The notes below the pieces were generated by a model. It saw nothing but the letters and a program-made list of their open reading frames with translations. It searched no databases and was not told the origin of the DNA. A stretch of 26,338 nt of DNA, taken from an uncultured Clostridia bacterium (GTDB lineage: Bacteria > Bacillota > Clostridia > TANB77 > CAG-508). The stretch lies in assembly GCA_948676835.1 (NCBI GenBank), contig CAPOZU010000019.1:1-26338 (forward strand). The letters are read 5' to 3'. A program made the translations under genes and the position numbers. Below are positions 14,730-22,486 of this stretch, one piece after another (position 1 is the stretch's first letter; each line of letters starts with the position of its first letter).

Positions 14730-14788
14730 GTTTATGAAATTAAACTTATAAGAGGACTTGAAAAGGACGTGCCAAACGAAGTGAAGGC

Positions 14789-14813
14789 AAAAATAGTCCA
14801 GTGGACTATTTTT
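14789..14813. repeat. 25-base near-perfect palindrome
   Basis: AAAAATAGTCCA (14789-14800), one central G, and TGGACTATTTTT (14802-14813) form a 12-bp inverted repeat between the tRNA and the next gene. It could act as a terminator on either strand or be the end of a small repetitive element. Confidence 0.6.
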
Positions 14814-14836
14814 ATATAAGCAAATTAAATATATTT

Positions 14837-14906
14837 ATTTCCTGTATTCACTAATTAGTGGAGGAAATATCCTCTTACTTTTTGGTTTAACATATATAAC
14901 CAAAAA
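14837..14906 (+). promoter_or_regulatory. Two-hairpin leader of the interrupted cysteine-protein gene
   Basis: The leader has two inverted repeats: ATTTCCT...AGGAAAT (14837-14868) enclosing CACTAATTAGTG, and TTTTTGGTT (14879-14887) with AACCAAAAA (14898-14906). They precede the AAGGAGG at about 14923. No known riboswitch was recognised. Confidence 0.35.
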
Positions 14907-14938
14907 CAACAATAAGAGTTTTAAAGGAGGAAAAACAA

Positions 14939-15307
14939 ATGCTGAACGAAAAAGACCTTCGGGAAATTAAGAAATATTAGGATGCTGGTATTGATGTTGT
15001 TGCTATTGGCAGCGGTGGAACATTAGATTACTCCACTAAAGGCATGGGCGACTGTGAATACTGCAATCAGTGTAGCGCTTTTAGGTTATTTCCTGACCCT
15101 GACCCGTATGATTGGTTCAGAGATGGAGACATGAAGGCGGTATGCCTTGCTGTTAATGGAGTTATTGAGAGAGGTCTTGAGAGACCTAGTGAATGGACAA
15201 ATATTCGCAAACCTCTTTATTGTCCCAAGCTTGGATGCGAGTTGACTGAAGAAGAAAAGAAAAAAGCTGAAGAATTGCTGAAGCTGGCAAAAGAAAGAAT
15301 GAAATGA
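14939..15307 (+). pseudogene. Small cysteine-containing protein gene interrupted by in-frame TAG
   Basis: A strong AAGGAGG and the ATG at 14939 open a frame that reads 13 codons (MLNEKDLREIKKY) and meets TAG at 14978-14980, then stays open in the same frame to 15307. Read through, it would be about 122 residues, with CEYCNQC at mid-length and C-P-K-L-G-C near the end, a possible zinc site, and a lysine-rich helical tail. The next ATG in frame is 15044 (87 residues) but it has no properly spaced ribosome-binding site. TAG could come from CAG by one change. GC is about 45%, unlike the surroundings. TAG is a normal stop elsewhere here, so an inactivating mutation is the simplest reading; suppression is possible. 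Confidence 0.55.
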
Positions 15308-15351
15308 AAAAACAGAAGAACCTGGGAAGTTTCCCAAGTGCTTCTGTTTTT
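15308..15351 (+). terminator. Terminator of the interrupted gene
   Basis: AAAAACAGAAG (15308-15318) pairs with CTTCTGTTTTT (15341-15351) around a second inner stem (CTGGGAA with TTCCCAAG), starting right after the TGA. Confidence 0.85.
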
Positions 15352-15456
15352 GATTTCAGGAGCTTTTTATCTAAGTTCATTTTACTAGAACAGGTTGTTT
15401 TTACTAATACGCTTTTCCTCCCAAATATGAAATTAAGCGAAGATTTTAATTGTTAC

Positions 15457-15996
15457 TTATCGTACATAAGGGATAAGCAGGATATAGTGCTCACAGTCCT
15501 CGGTTTTACCGAAAAAGTACCCATAATCAGCAACAGATTTTTTGATATCCTCGATTTTGAAAGAAGCCAGGGTTGAACATAGTTCCTTAGAACTGTTGAA
15601 ATTACCACTAACCTTATATTCGCGGTCGTAGATATCTACTGTAACCAGCTCAAATGGGTCTTCAACACACTCTTCTTTTGGAACAGAATTAGATTCTTCC
15701 TCGTGGTTAGGATCGGACTTGAGCTGGCTTTCTATTAAAGCATACAACTCTTGATAATGCATTTCAAGCCCTGCCAAGGATTTAATAGTGTTTTCTATAA
15801 ATGTATTGGTTGTTTTGTCGCAATCTTTTGTTATTCTTGTTAGTGCTTCTAATTGAGTCTGCATGATGGAATTGCTTGAGGTTAAGTTATCTACCTCAGC
15901 TTTGAGGCTAAGGTTAATGCTCCAAAGAGCTATGCAGCTCACAGTAGAGAACAGCAGCAGGACCACGGCGCTGATGGTTAAAATCTTCTTTTTCAT
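15457..15996 (-). CDS. Membrane-anchored or lipoprotein of unknown function with coiled coil
   Basis: This is a 179-residue protein. The chosen start is ATG 15996, since GGAGG (15009+1000-based positions 16005-16009 on the minus strand) is eight bases upstream; an in-frame TTG further out overlaps that site. Residues 1-25 (MKKKILTISAVVLLLFSTVS, then C) are a lysine-rich signal followed by a possible lipobox cysteine, or an uncleaved anchor. Residues about 30-85 form a coiled coil, followed by an acidic linker and a small C-terminal domain (FELVTVDIYDREYKVSGNF). It should sit outside the membrane. GC is near 42%, similar to the other genes around the tRNA and unlike the host. Function is unknown. 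Confidence 0.75.
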   Translation of the reverse strand: MKKKILTISAVVLLLFSTVSCIALWSINLSLKAEVDNLTSSNSIMQTQLEALTRITKDCDKTTNTFIENTIKSLAGLEMHYQELYALIESQLKSDPNHEEESNSVPKEECVEDPFELVTVDIYDREYKVSGNFNSSKELCSTLASFKIEDIKKSVADYGYFFGKTEDCEHYILLIPYVR

Positions 15997-16075
15997 GTTT
16001 GCATCCTCCAATTATTGATAAAATTTAATTGACTTATAGGGAAAACGCAAGATTCTAAAAGAAATCTCACTTATA

Positions 16076-16104
16076 ATTATACCATATTTTACATAAAATT
16101 TCAA
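16076..16104 (-). promoter_or_regulatory. Promoter of the coiled-coil membrane protein
   Basis: On the minus strand TTGAAA (16104-16099) and TATAAT (16081-16076) are 17 bases apart, leaving a leader of about 75 bases. Confidence 0.65.
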
Positions 16105-16133
16105 ATTTCAATAGTAAATATTAAAAAATTGTA

Positions 16134-16161
16134 TTGATAGTTATAGTCTTAATGGTATAAT
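16134..16161 (+). promoter_or_regulatory. Promoter of the nucleotidyltransferase operon
   Basis: TTGATA (16134-16139) and TATAAT (16156-16161) are 16 bases apart, 35 bases before the start codon. Confidence 0.7.
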
Positions 16162-16196
16162 AGAATTATATAATTATAAAGAATAGGAAAAAATAT

Positions 16197-19100
16197 ATGG
16201 GAGTTAATTTAGATGGGCTTGAAAGCGTACCAAGAGAAGAAAGACAAGCCTTAAGTCAAGAACAATTTAATGAATATGTAAATTCTGTATTACAAACTTA
16301 TTCGGAGACCATAAACTATTACATAATTGCGGAAGCTATGCAAAGAGGGAAAGCAAACTTTGAAAGTATTTATAATGATTATGGGGTTAGTACAAAGGAA
16401 GAATTAGCAGAAATTCTTGAAGAAGAAGTAGGATTTAATTTATTAACTTGTGATACAAAAGAAATAATAAAATATGTACCAGAAGAAGTAATTAGTAGAA
16501 TAGGTGATTTAGATTCTATAATTGATAGTATTTATACATTTGAGGATTTTGAGAAAATATCTCCCCAAATAGAATCTTCTATACCAGACGAACTATATAC
16601 TAAAAGGCTAATAGATATTGCAACAGAAGTTAGTAAATGTGATTTAAGTCAAATTTCACCAGAATCATATGCAAATGCTAATTTTCTAAGATATATCAAT
16701 TTTCAGAATACAGGAGCAAAATTAGATTTTGAATATATAAGTCAAAATAGAGAAAATTATAAAAAATATATAAGTTCTGAAAACTTAAAAGGAACAGAAT
16801 TAATTTCATTTAATAGTGAATTATACTGTAGAACAGAAGAAGAAATTCTAGAGGAAGATGGACTTTCTTTTATGGAAAAAATTCCATTAAATCCTGAGAA
16901 TTTTGATATATCACAATATCAAACTGTAATTGATAGCTATAATGTTACAGATAGATGGGTTGCTTCTAAAATTGGATTATTTTTAGTAAATCAAGAATTA
17001 CAAGATAATAGTAGATGGTTAATAGACTATGCATTTGGTAATTTAAATCGTAATTTAATCTTAGCTGAAAATGTATGGAAACAATTAACAAAAGAATCTC
17101 AAATTGAAAATAAAGATTATTTTAAGACTATACTAGAGTATGTTCAAAATTCTGGAAGTACGTATGTATTATTTGATATATTTAAAAATACTACTTCTGA
17201 AATTATGGATCAAAATTCAGAAGATATAATGAAATTATATCTAGGAAAAGACGAAGTACTTCAAGATTCATTTTATTATATACCATTCCAATATTTTAGT
17301 GATGAATATAAAGAAAGATATTATGAAGAAAATCAAGATTTATCTTATGAAACTAGAGGATTAATTCTGACAAAAACAAATCCTAAATATATTGATGACA
17401 AGTTTATAGATTTATTTACTGAGATGGTAAATAATACAGAGAGTAGGCTAAGTAGTCTACATTATGTAGATAAATTAATGAAAAATTTTACTGCACATGA
17501 ATTTAATGAAACTAATATGCAATACTTTTTAGATATTACAAAAAAAATGACAACAGAGGCTAAATATAATTATGCAGAAGCTATAACTAATATATTTGCT
17601 GCATTAAATCCACAAAATCAAATAGAATATTATAAAGATTTCATGCAAATAGGAATTGATAATAACGTATCAGTAGGAAATATTATACTTGTTTTTGATG
17701 ATTTAAAAGCAGGAGTTAAAGAAGAAAACTTTAATGATATATTAGAATTTTCACAAACACTTTCTCCAGAAATTGCTCATTATATAAGAGGTACTGGATA
17801 TATCAATATGCTTCAGAGAATGTCCGATGATAAAAGAGCGGATTTTATAGATAAAAATTCTAAAGAAATATTATTATCTTTAAGAACTAAGTATACAGAT
17901 AAAGAAGCTAATTTTGAAGATTCTCTTTCACCAGATGAAAGAGAAAAATTTGATAATAATTATTCAAAAGAATTGGTAGCTATTCTTTTAGAAATGGACA
18001 AAAAGGGAGATTTAAATTCTGATAATATTAATGTAATTATAGATAACTTACCAAAACTTGGTGAAGATGTTATTAGTAGATTATATAACTCTAATTCAGA
18101 TATGATAAGAGCAAATTCAAGCCAGTTAATAAGTGCTGTATCAACTTTAGAAAAAGAAGATGCTATTGCACTAATTGAAGATACAGAAAGATTATTTTCA
18201 AAAGATACTATTCCTGATTTTGTAAAATTATATAAATTTTATGAAAATGTTGTAGAAATGCAAAAACACGTTTTAAAAAATGCAGTAAATAAAGGTGCCA
18301 ATTATTCTCCTGAATTACAACAAGCAGGTTCAGAAAGTGCTGGTAAGAGAATTATATTTTCTGATTTATTAAATATTTCCTTAAAATCTAATAATAAGTC
18401 TTTGAAAAAATTTATAGGCTTACTAGAAAAGGGAAATGAAACATATGTTAAATATTTAAAAAGTGGTAAAGATTTAAGTTTATTAACTGATGATGAAAAA
18501 GATACTTTAAAAAAATACTCAGAAACATTATATACTATTTATGACGAATCTTTAGTTTCAAGGCATGACAAAAAAAATCCTAAAAGAAGAGTAAAAAATT
18601 CTAAAGATTATATGAAAACATTAGAAGATTTAACTAAAAGGTATATAGGTGATGCATTTCCAAAAGATTTATCAAATGAAGTCTTAAAAACTATAATTGG
18701 TAGATATGATGAATTACTTGGTGGAAAAAAGACACTTGAAGATTTTAAGAAGTACATGAGAGATGTTAATATAGAATCTAATAAACGTCATGCTAGACTA
18801 GAAAAAACAAAATTAACATTAGAGCCAGGCGATTTAATTAAAGGTGTCCAAAATGCAAATAATTTTTTACAAGATTTATTTTCAAATGGTATTAGAGCTG
18901 GTGAATTTTTAGGAACAGATACACATACAGATGCTACACCTCTTGATTCTGACCACTCTATAATATTGCCAAATACTGTAGGAAAATCTTTAAGTGATAC
19001 AATATCAAACACTTCTTCAGGTAGTTATGGTTCTTTTTACTTAGTAATTAAAAAAGATCCTCAAAAGATAAAATATACTAGAGATGATCCTGAATATACT

Positions 19101-20546
19101 TTTAAATCAGAAAAAGCTCCTGAATATCAAAGTAAACTTGGAAAAAATGCTGATAGAGAAGCTATCAAAACAAGAATTAATAATAGAATTAATGGAACTT
19201 TTGAAGATCCGAAACTAGAAGCTTTTTCAAGTTATGTAACTGGAAATGACCATTATGGTATAAGAACTGGTATGTCTATTACAGATGTTGATTATATAGT
19301 GGTATCTAATTATGATAAACGTATAGGATATGAACTTGCTATGAATGGTACATTTATTCCGGTGGTAGATATGTCAACTAACGAGGTTGTTTTTGGGGCT
19401 CAAGATTATAAAAAAATAAGAGAACAAATGCAAGGTTTATCTTATTTTGGAACAAAAAAATTTGAAGTTGAACAATCAGCATATAATTTACAAGTAGAAA
19501 AGAAAGTAGAAGAATTATTTCCAGATGGTGATGTTAGAGAGTCTATTAGTGAAAAAGATGCAAAATTAAAAAGAGAAGCTATTGAAAAAAAGGTGCGTGA
19601 ATCAATCTTAGAAAAATTAGGATTAGGATTTGAAAGTAAAATCACAGGTGATATTACTCCAGGATTTATAGAATTTATAGATACTGGTTCAACAGGAAGA
19701 GGTACTAATCTTCCAGGTGATGGTGATTTCGATTTCTCAGTAAAAATTGATAAATCAATATCTGATAATCCTCAAAAAATGGATGAATTTAGAAAGGCAT
19801 TAAGAGACGTACTTGCTATTCGTTCAGATCATGAAGAATGTAAATTAGATGAATTTAATGGTAATTTTAGATATAAAAAAGTACAAATTGAAGGAGCTTC
19901 AATACCACTTGATATTGACGTTACATTTATGCAAAAAAGCGAAGAGGTTACATATTCAACAGATATGGCTGTAAAAGATAGATTACAAGGTCTTAAACAA
20001 AATGATCCAGAAGGATATAAACGTGTAATTGCAAATATTGTTGTTGCTAAAGAAATGCTAAAAAAGGAAGGTATTTATAAGAAAAAATCATCAGATAAGG
20101 CTACTCCAGAAGGTGGATTTGGTGGCGTAGGAGTTGAAAATTGGATTTTGCAAAATGGGGGGTCTTTTGTAAAAGCAATGCAAACATTTTTAGAAGCTTC
20201 AGAAAAAGCTTCGAATTTTGAAAAATTTATGGAAATATATCCGATATTCGATTTTGGACAAAATCATATGGCAAAAGGATATCAACATGATAGTTTTGTA
20301 AGAGGTTTATCTGAATCTGGATATGAAAAAATGCAAGAAAAGTTTAAAGAATTTATTGTAGAATTAACTCCAAAACAAATTCCAGAGCAAACCCCAAAAC
20401 AAGTTCAAGGAGTTTCTATGAATGATTTAACTCGAAATGCATTAAAACAAGGAATTAGAACTAAAGAATTTAATGAAGCATCTAGAATTATGTTTCAAGA
20501 AGAATTGCAATTAGATACAGATAAAGATTTAAGAGGAGGAGAATAA
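16197..20546 (+). CDS. Giant protein with CCA-adding-enzyme-like nucleotidyltransferase domain
   Basis: This 1449-residue cytosolic protein has three parts. Residues 1-860 are helical and repetitive in texture, without a recognised family. Residues about 870-1130 form an unidentified region with conserved-looking stretches (EFLGTDTHTDATPLDSD, GNDHYGIRTGMSITDVDYIV, YELAMNGTFIPVVD). Residues about 1140-1400 are a polymerase-beta-type nucleotidyltransferase: GSTGRGTNLPGDGDFDFSV (from G1164, metal aspartates D1177 and D1179) and LDIDV (D1239/D1241). A following AKEMLKKEGIYK and GGFGGVGVENWILQNGGSF (from G1306) closely match the order seen in class I (archaeal-type) CCA-adding enzymes and OAS-like proteins. 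All catalytic aspartates are present. The ribosome-binding site (about GGAAAA) is weak. The stop overlaps the next gene's ATG. A nucleotide transfer to RNA or a small molecule is inferred; the target is unknown. Confidence 0.75.
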   Translation: MGVNLDGLESVPREERQALSQEQFNEYVNSVLQTYSETINYYIIAEAMQRGKANFESIYNDYGVSTKEELAEILEEEVGFNLLTCDTKEIIKYVPEEVISRIGDLDSIIDSIYTFEDFEKISPQIESSIPDELYTKRLIDIATEVSKCDLSQISPESYANANFLRYINFQNTGAKLDFEYISQNRENYKKYISSENLKGTELISFNSELYCRTEEEILEEDGLSFMEKIPLNPENFDISQYQTVIDSYNVTDRWVASKIGLFLVNQELQDNSRWLIDYAFGNLNRNLILAENVWKQLTKESQIENKDYFKTILEYVQNSGSTYVLFDIFKNTTSEIMDQNSEDIMKLYLGKDEVLQDSFYYIPFQYFSDEYKERYYEENQDLSYETRGLILTKTNPKYIDDKFIDLFTEMVNNTESRLSSLHYVDKLMKNFTAHEFNETNMQYFLDITKKMTTEAKYNYAEAITNIFAALNPQNQIEYYKDFMQIGIDNNVSVGNIILVFDDLKAGVKEENFNDILEFSQTLSPEIAHYIRGTGYINMLQRMSDDKRADFIDKNSKEILLSLRTKYTDKEANFEDSLSPDEREKFDNNYSKELVAILLEMDKKGDLNSDNINVIIDNLPKLGEDVISRLYNSNSDMIRANSSQLISAVSTLEKEDAIALIEDTERLFSKDTIPDFVKLYKFYENVVEMQKHVLKNAVNKGANYSPELQQAGSESAGKRIIFSDLLNISLKSNNKSLKKFIGLLEKGNETYVKYLKSGKDLSLLTDDEKDTLKKYSETLYTIYDESLVSRHDKKNPKRRVKNSKDYMKTLEDLTKRYIGDAFPKDLSNEVLKTIIGRYDELLGGKKTLEDFKKYMRDVNIESNKRHARLEKTKLTLEPGDLIKGVQNANNFLQDLFSNGIRAGEFLGTDTHTDATPLDSDHSIILPNTVGKSLSDTISNTSSGSYGSFYLVIKKDPQKIKYTRDDPEYTFKSEKAPEYQSKLGKNADREAIKTRINNRINGTFEDPKLEAFSSYVTGNDHYGIRTGMSITDVDYIVVSNYDKRIGYELAMNGTFIPVVDMSTNEVVFGAQDYKKIREQMQGLSYFGTKKFEVEQSAYNLQVEKKVEELFPDGDVRESISEKDAKLKREAIEKKVRESILEKLGLGFESKITGDITPGFIEFIDTGSTGRGTNLPGDGDFDFSVKIDKSISDNPQKMDEFRKALRDVLAIRSDHEECKLDEFNGNFRYKKVQIEGASIPLDIDVTFMQKSEEVTYSTDMAVKDRLQGLKQNDPEGYKRVIANIVVAKEMLKKEGIYKKKSSDKATPEGGFGGVGVENWILQNGGSFVKAMQTFLEASEKASNFEKFMEIYPIFDFGQNHMAKGYQHDSFVRGLSESGYEKMQEKFKEFIVELTPKQIPEQTPKQVQGVSMNDLTRNALKQGIRTKEFNEASRIMFQEELQLDTDKDLRGGE

Positions 20547-20980
20547 TGATAAGCTTAAGATATAAAAATGCCTATAAAGAAGTTTTAGAAATAATAAAGT
20601 ATCTTCCTCCAAAAGAAGTTTATAAAATTCCTAAAGAAAAAATTGAATATTTAAAAAGAAATCAAAATGAAGATTATGATTTTAATTTTGATGTATCTAT
20701 TCCATTGGAAGAACAAAGAATTTCAAGGGAAGCAAATGCAATTATTTTAAATTTGTTTAATGATTATTTTATTTCTGATAAACAAAAAGAAAAATTTTTG
20801 AAAATACTTGATATTAATGAAAATGAATATAAAGAAAAACAAAGAGAAAATTATAATCCAAATAATATATTTAATAATTCTGAAAAAAGCGATAACGAAA
20901 AAACAGATTCAGAAAATTTATCTAATAAAGTTGATAAAAAAGATACATTTGCCAAAAGAATTAAAAAAATTTTTAAATAA
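20546..20980 (+). CDS. Translationally coupled small partner of the nucleotidyltransferase protein
   Basis: This 144-residue protein starts at an ATG that shares its A with the upstream stop (TAATG), with GGAGGAG just ahead, so its translation is coupled to the large protein. Residues 1-90 form a helical domain with KEVLEIIKYLPPKEVYKIPK and REANAIILNLFNDYFI; the rest is a charged, probably flexible linker ending in a basic helix (FAKRIKKIFK). Proteins of this pattern recur as hypotheticals in low-GC Clostridia genomes, as far as I recall; no function is established. Coupling suggests complex formation, or an antidote to the large protein, but neither is shown. Confidence 0.7.
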   Translation: MISLRYKNAYKEVLEIIKYLPPKEVYKIPKEKIEYLKRNQNEDYDFNFDVSIPLEEQRISREANAIILNLFNDYFISDKQKEKFLKILDINENEYKEKQRENYNPNNIFNNSEKSDNEKTDSENLSNKVDKKDTFAKRIKKIFK

Positions 20981-20982
20981 AA

Positions 20983-21018
20983 ATAAAGAAATATGAATTT
21001 CGATTCATCTTTCTTTAT
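20983..21018 (+). terminator. Terminator of the nucleotidyltransferase operon
   Basis: A 15-16-bp stem with one mismatch (20983-20998 with 21003-21018) is capped by a stable TTCG tetraloop, starting three bases after the stop codon. It may also serve the converging minus-strand gene. Confidence 0.75.
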
Positions 21019-21044
21019 CTTTATACAAAAGTTATGAAAATGAT

Positions 21045-21224
21045 TTAAGCATTTTGGTCATCTTGTAAATTTTCTAATGCCACTCTAACAGCTTCTATAA
21101 CAAATGCAGTGAATGTACATTCTTTTCCTGTAATTGATTCTTCAACTTGTTCTATTACATCATTAGGAAAACGAATACATTTATTTGTTGTTGATGGTGT
21201 TGATGGTATTTTAAATTTTTTCAT
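21045..21224 (-). CDS. Ribbon-helix-helix (CopG/Arc-like) protein
   Basis: This 59-residue protein starts at ATG 21224 (MKKFKIPSTPST); GGGAGGG lies eight bases upstream, while an in-frame ATG further out overlaps a palindrome. Residues about 14-55 fit the ribbon-helix-helix pattern: a short strand (NKCIRFP), helix A (NDVIEQVEESI) and helix B (TAFVIEAVRVALENL). Such small dimers bind palindromic operators and often repress their own genes. A 20-bp perfect palindrome lies 25 bases upstream (21249-21268), a likely binding site. There is no toxin or other partner gene on the same strand. Its regulon is unknown. Confidence 0.75.
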   Translation of the reverse strand: MKKFKIPSTPSTTNKCIRFPNDVIEQVEESITGKECTFTAFVIEAVRVALENLQDDQNA

Positions 21225-21248
21225 AATTACATCCCTCCCGAGCATTAC

Positions 21249-21268
21249 ATATACATATATATGTATAT
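21249..21268. promoter_or_regulatory. 20-bp perfect palindrome, likely operator
   Basis: The segment ATATACATATATATGTATAT is its own reverse complement. It lies directly upstream of the ribbon-helix-helix gene, which fits autoregulation. Alternating A and T make chance palindromes more likely, but the TACAT/ATGTA half-sites add information. Confidence 0.5.
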
Positions 21269-21446
21269 AGTATAAACGGAAAATCGCAATTTATAAGCAT
21301 AACATATGCGTTGCCAAGCAAAATAAAATAGTATATAATATTTTGCACTGAAAAAAATATAGCAAAGCGATAAGTTGCGAAAAAAATATTTATAAATAAA
21401 TTTAGAAATATTTATTATAATTAATATTTTTTTAGATATATTTTTA

Positions 21447-21455
21447 TGATATAAT
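21447..21455 (+). promoter_or_regulatory. Extended -10 promoter of the pseudouridine synthase gene
   Basis: TGATATAAT matches an extended -10 element (TG-N-TATAAT), 36 bases before the start; the -35 position holds only a T run. Confidence 0.5.
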
Positions 21456-21491
21456 TTTTCAAATATCTTAAAGTGATAAGAAGGTGAAAAC

Positions 21492-22196
21492 TTGGAAAGA
21501 GTAGATAAAATAATATCAAATCAAACTAATTATGCAAGAAGTGATGTGAAGAAATTAATAAAATCAAAAAAAATAATGGTAAATAATATTATAATAGATA
21601 AATCGGATATAAAAGTAGATATAGAAAAAGATGTTATTAGTATAGATGGAATAAATCTTATTTATAAGAAAAATATATATCTTATTTTAAATAAACCAGC
21701 GGGATATATTTCTGCAACAGAAGATCGAAAACTGCCAACTGTATTAGATATTGTCTCTGATGAATATGGAAATAGAAATTTATTTCCTGTTGGAAGGTTA
21801 GATAAGGATACAACAGGTTTAATGATTTTGACAGATGATGGTGATTTTGCTCATAATATTTTATCTCCCAAAAAAGATTCTAAAAAAATATATCTTGCAA
21901 CAATAGATATTCCTATTACTACAGAAATGAAAATAGGATTTGAAAAAGGGATAAAACTTATCGATGGAGAATGTAAACCATCGAAATTAGAAATAATTGA
22001 TAAATATATTGCAAAAGTAACTTTAACAGAAGGAAAATATCATCAAATTAAAAGAATGTTTGGCTGTTATGGAGCAAAAGTTACTAAACTAAAAAGAATA
22101 CAAATGGGAGATTTTTGTTTACCAGAAAACTTAAGTGAAGGTGAATATAGAGAATTAACACAAGAAGAGTTAAAGTTAGTACAGGGAATAAAATAA
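21492..22196 (+). CDS. rsuA: 16S rRNA pseudouridine synthase, RsuA/RluB type
   Basis: This is a 234-residue pseudouridine synthase. Residues 1-50 form an S4 RNA-binding domain (MERVDKIISN, RSDVKKLIKSKKIMVN). The catalytic domain has LNKPAGYISA, the active-site motif GRLDKDTTGLMILTDDGDF with nucleophile D104, and the C-terminal EGKYHQIKRMFGCYGAKV. These are the RsuA-family signatures; RsuA makes pseudouridine 516 in 16S rRNA, and the related RluB and RluE act on 23S rRNA, so the exact site is likely but not certain. The start is TTG at 21492 with GAAGGTG just upstream. The length is typical of RsuA. Confidence 0.85.
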   Translation: MERVDKIISNQTNYARSDVKKLIKSKKIMVNNIIIDKSDIKVDIEKDVISIDGINLIYKKNIYLILNKPAGYISATEDRKLPTVLDIVSDEYGNRNLFPVGRLDKDTTGLMILTDDGDFAHNILSPKKDSKKIYLATIDIPITTEMKIGFEKGIKLIDGECKPSKLEIIDKYIAKVTLTEGKYHQIKRMFGCYGAKVTKLKRIQMGDFCLPENLSEGEYRELTQEELKLVQGIK

Positions 22197-22266
22197 TTTA
22201 ATTTGCAGAATAATACTTTTTATAGAACACAACAAAGTTCTAAATTTTAAATAAGAGGAGTTTGAT

Positions 22267-22407
22267 ATGTTAGATAAAAAGGAAAATGTTACTAAATATG
22301 GAGAACAAGTATGTTCAGAATTTGCTTGGCTTCCACTTGATAAGCAAAAAGAGAATGCCGAAAAATTTGCAAAAATAACGTCGAAAAAAAGCAATAATAA
22401 TAAATAA
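22267..22407 (+). CDS. 46-residue small protein
   Basis: A clear GAGGAG (about 22255-22260) precedes an ATG at 22267 that opens a 46-codon frame (MLDKKENVTKYGEQVCSEFA, then WLPLDKQKENAEKFAKIT and a lysine/asparagine tail). It fills the space between the pseudouridine synthase gene and the MgtC gene. The composition is non-random (a W-L-P-L centre, one cysteine, amphipathic ends). No family was recognised. It may be cotranscribed with the pseudouridine synthase. Confidence 0.65.
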   Translation: MLDKKENVTKYGEQVCSEFAWLPLDKQKENAEKFAKITSKKSNNNK

Positions 22408-22486
22408 AACCTTACGATTAATTTTATAGACAAAGAAATAAATAAATGATAAAATGCTACTATAATAAAAATATAGGAGAAATTAT

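Noticed and set aside
15304..15576. 90-residue plus-strand frame
   Set aside because: It starts inside a terminator hairpin, has no ribosome-binding site and overlaps the end of the better-supported minus-strand gene.
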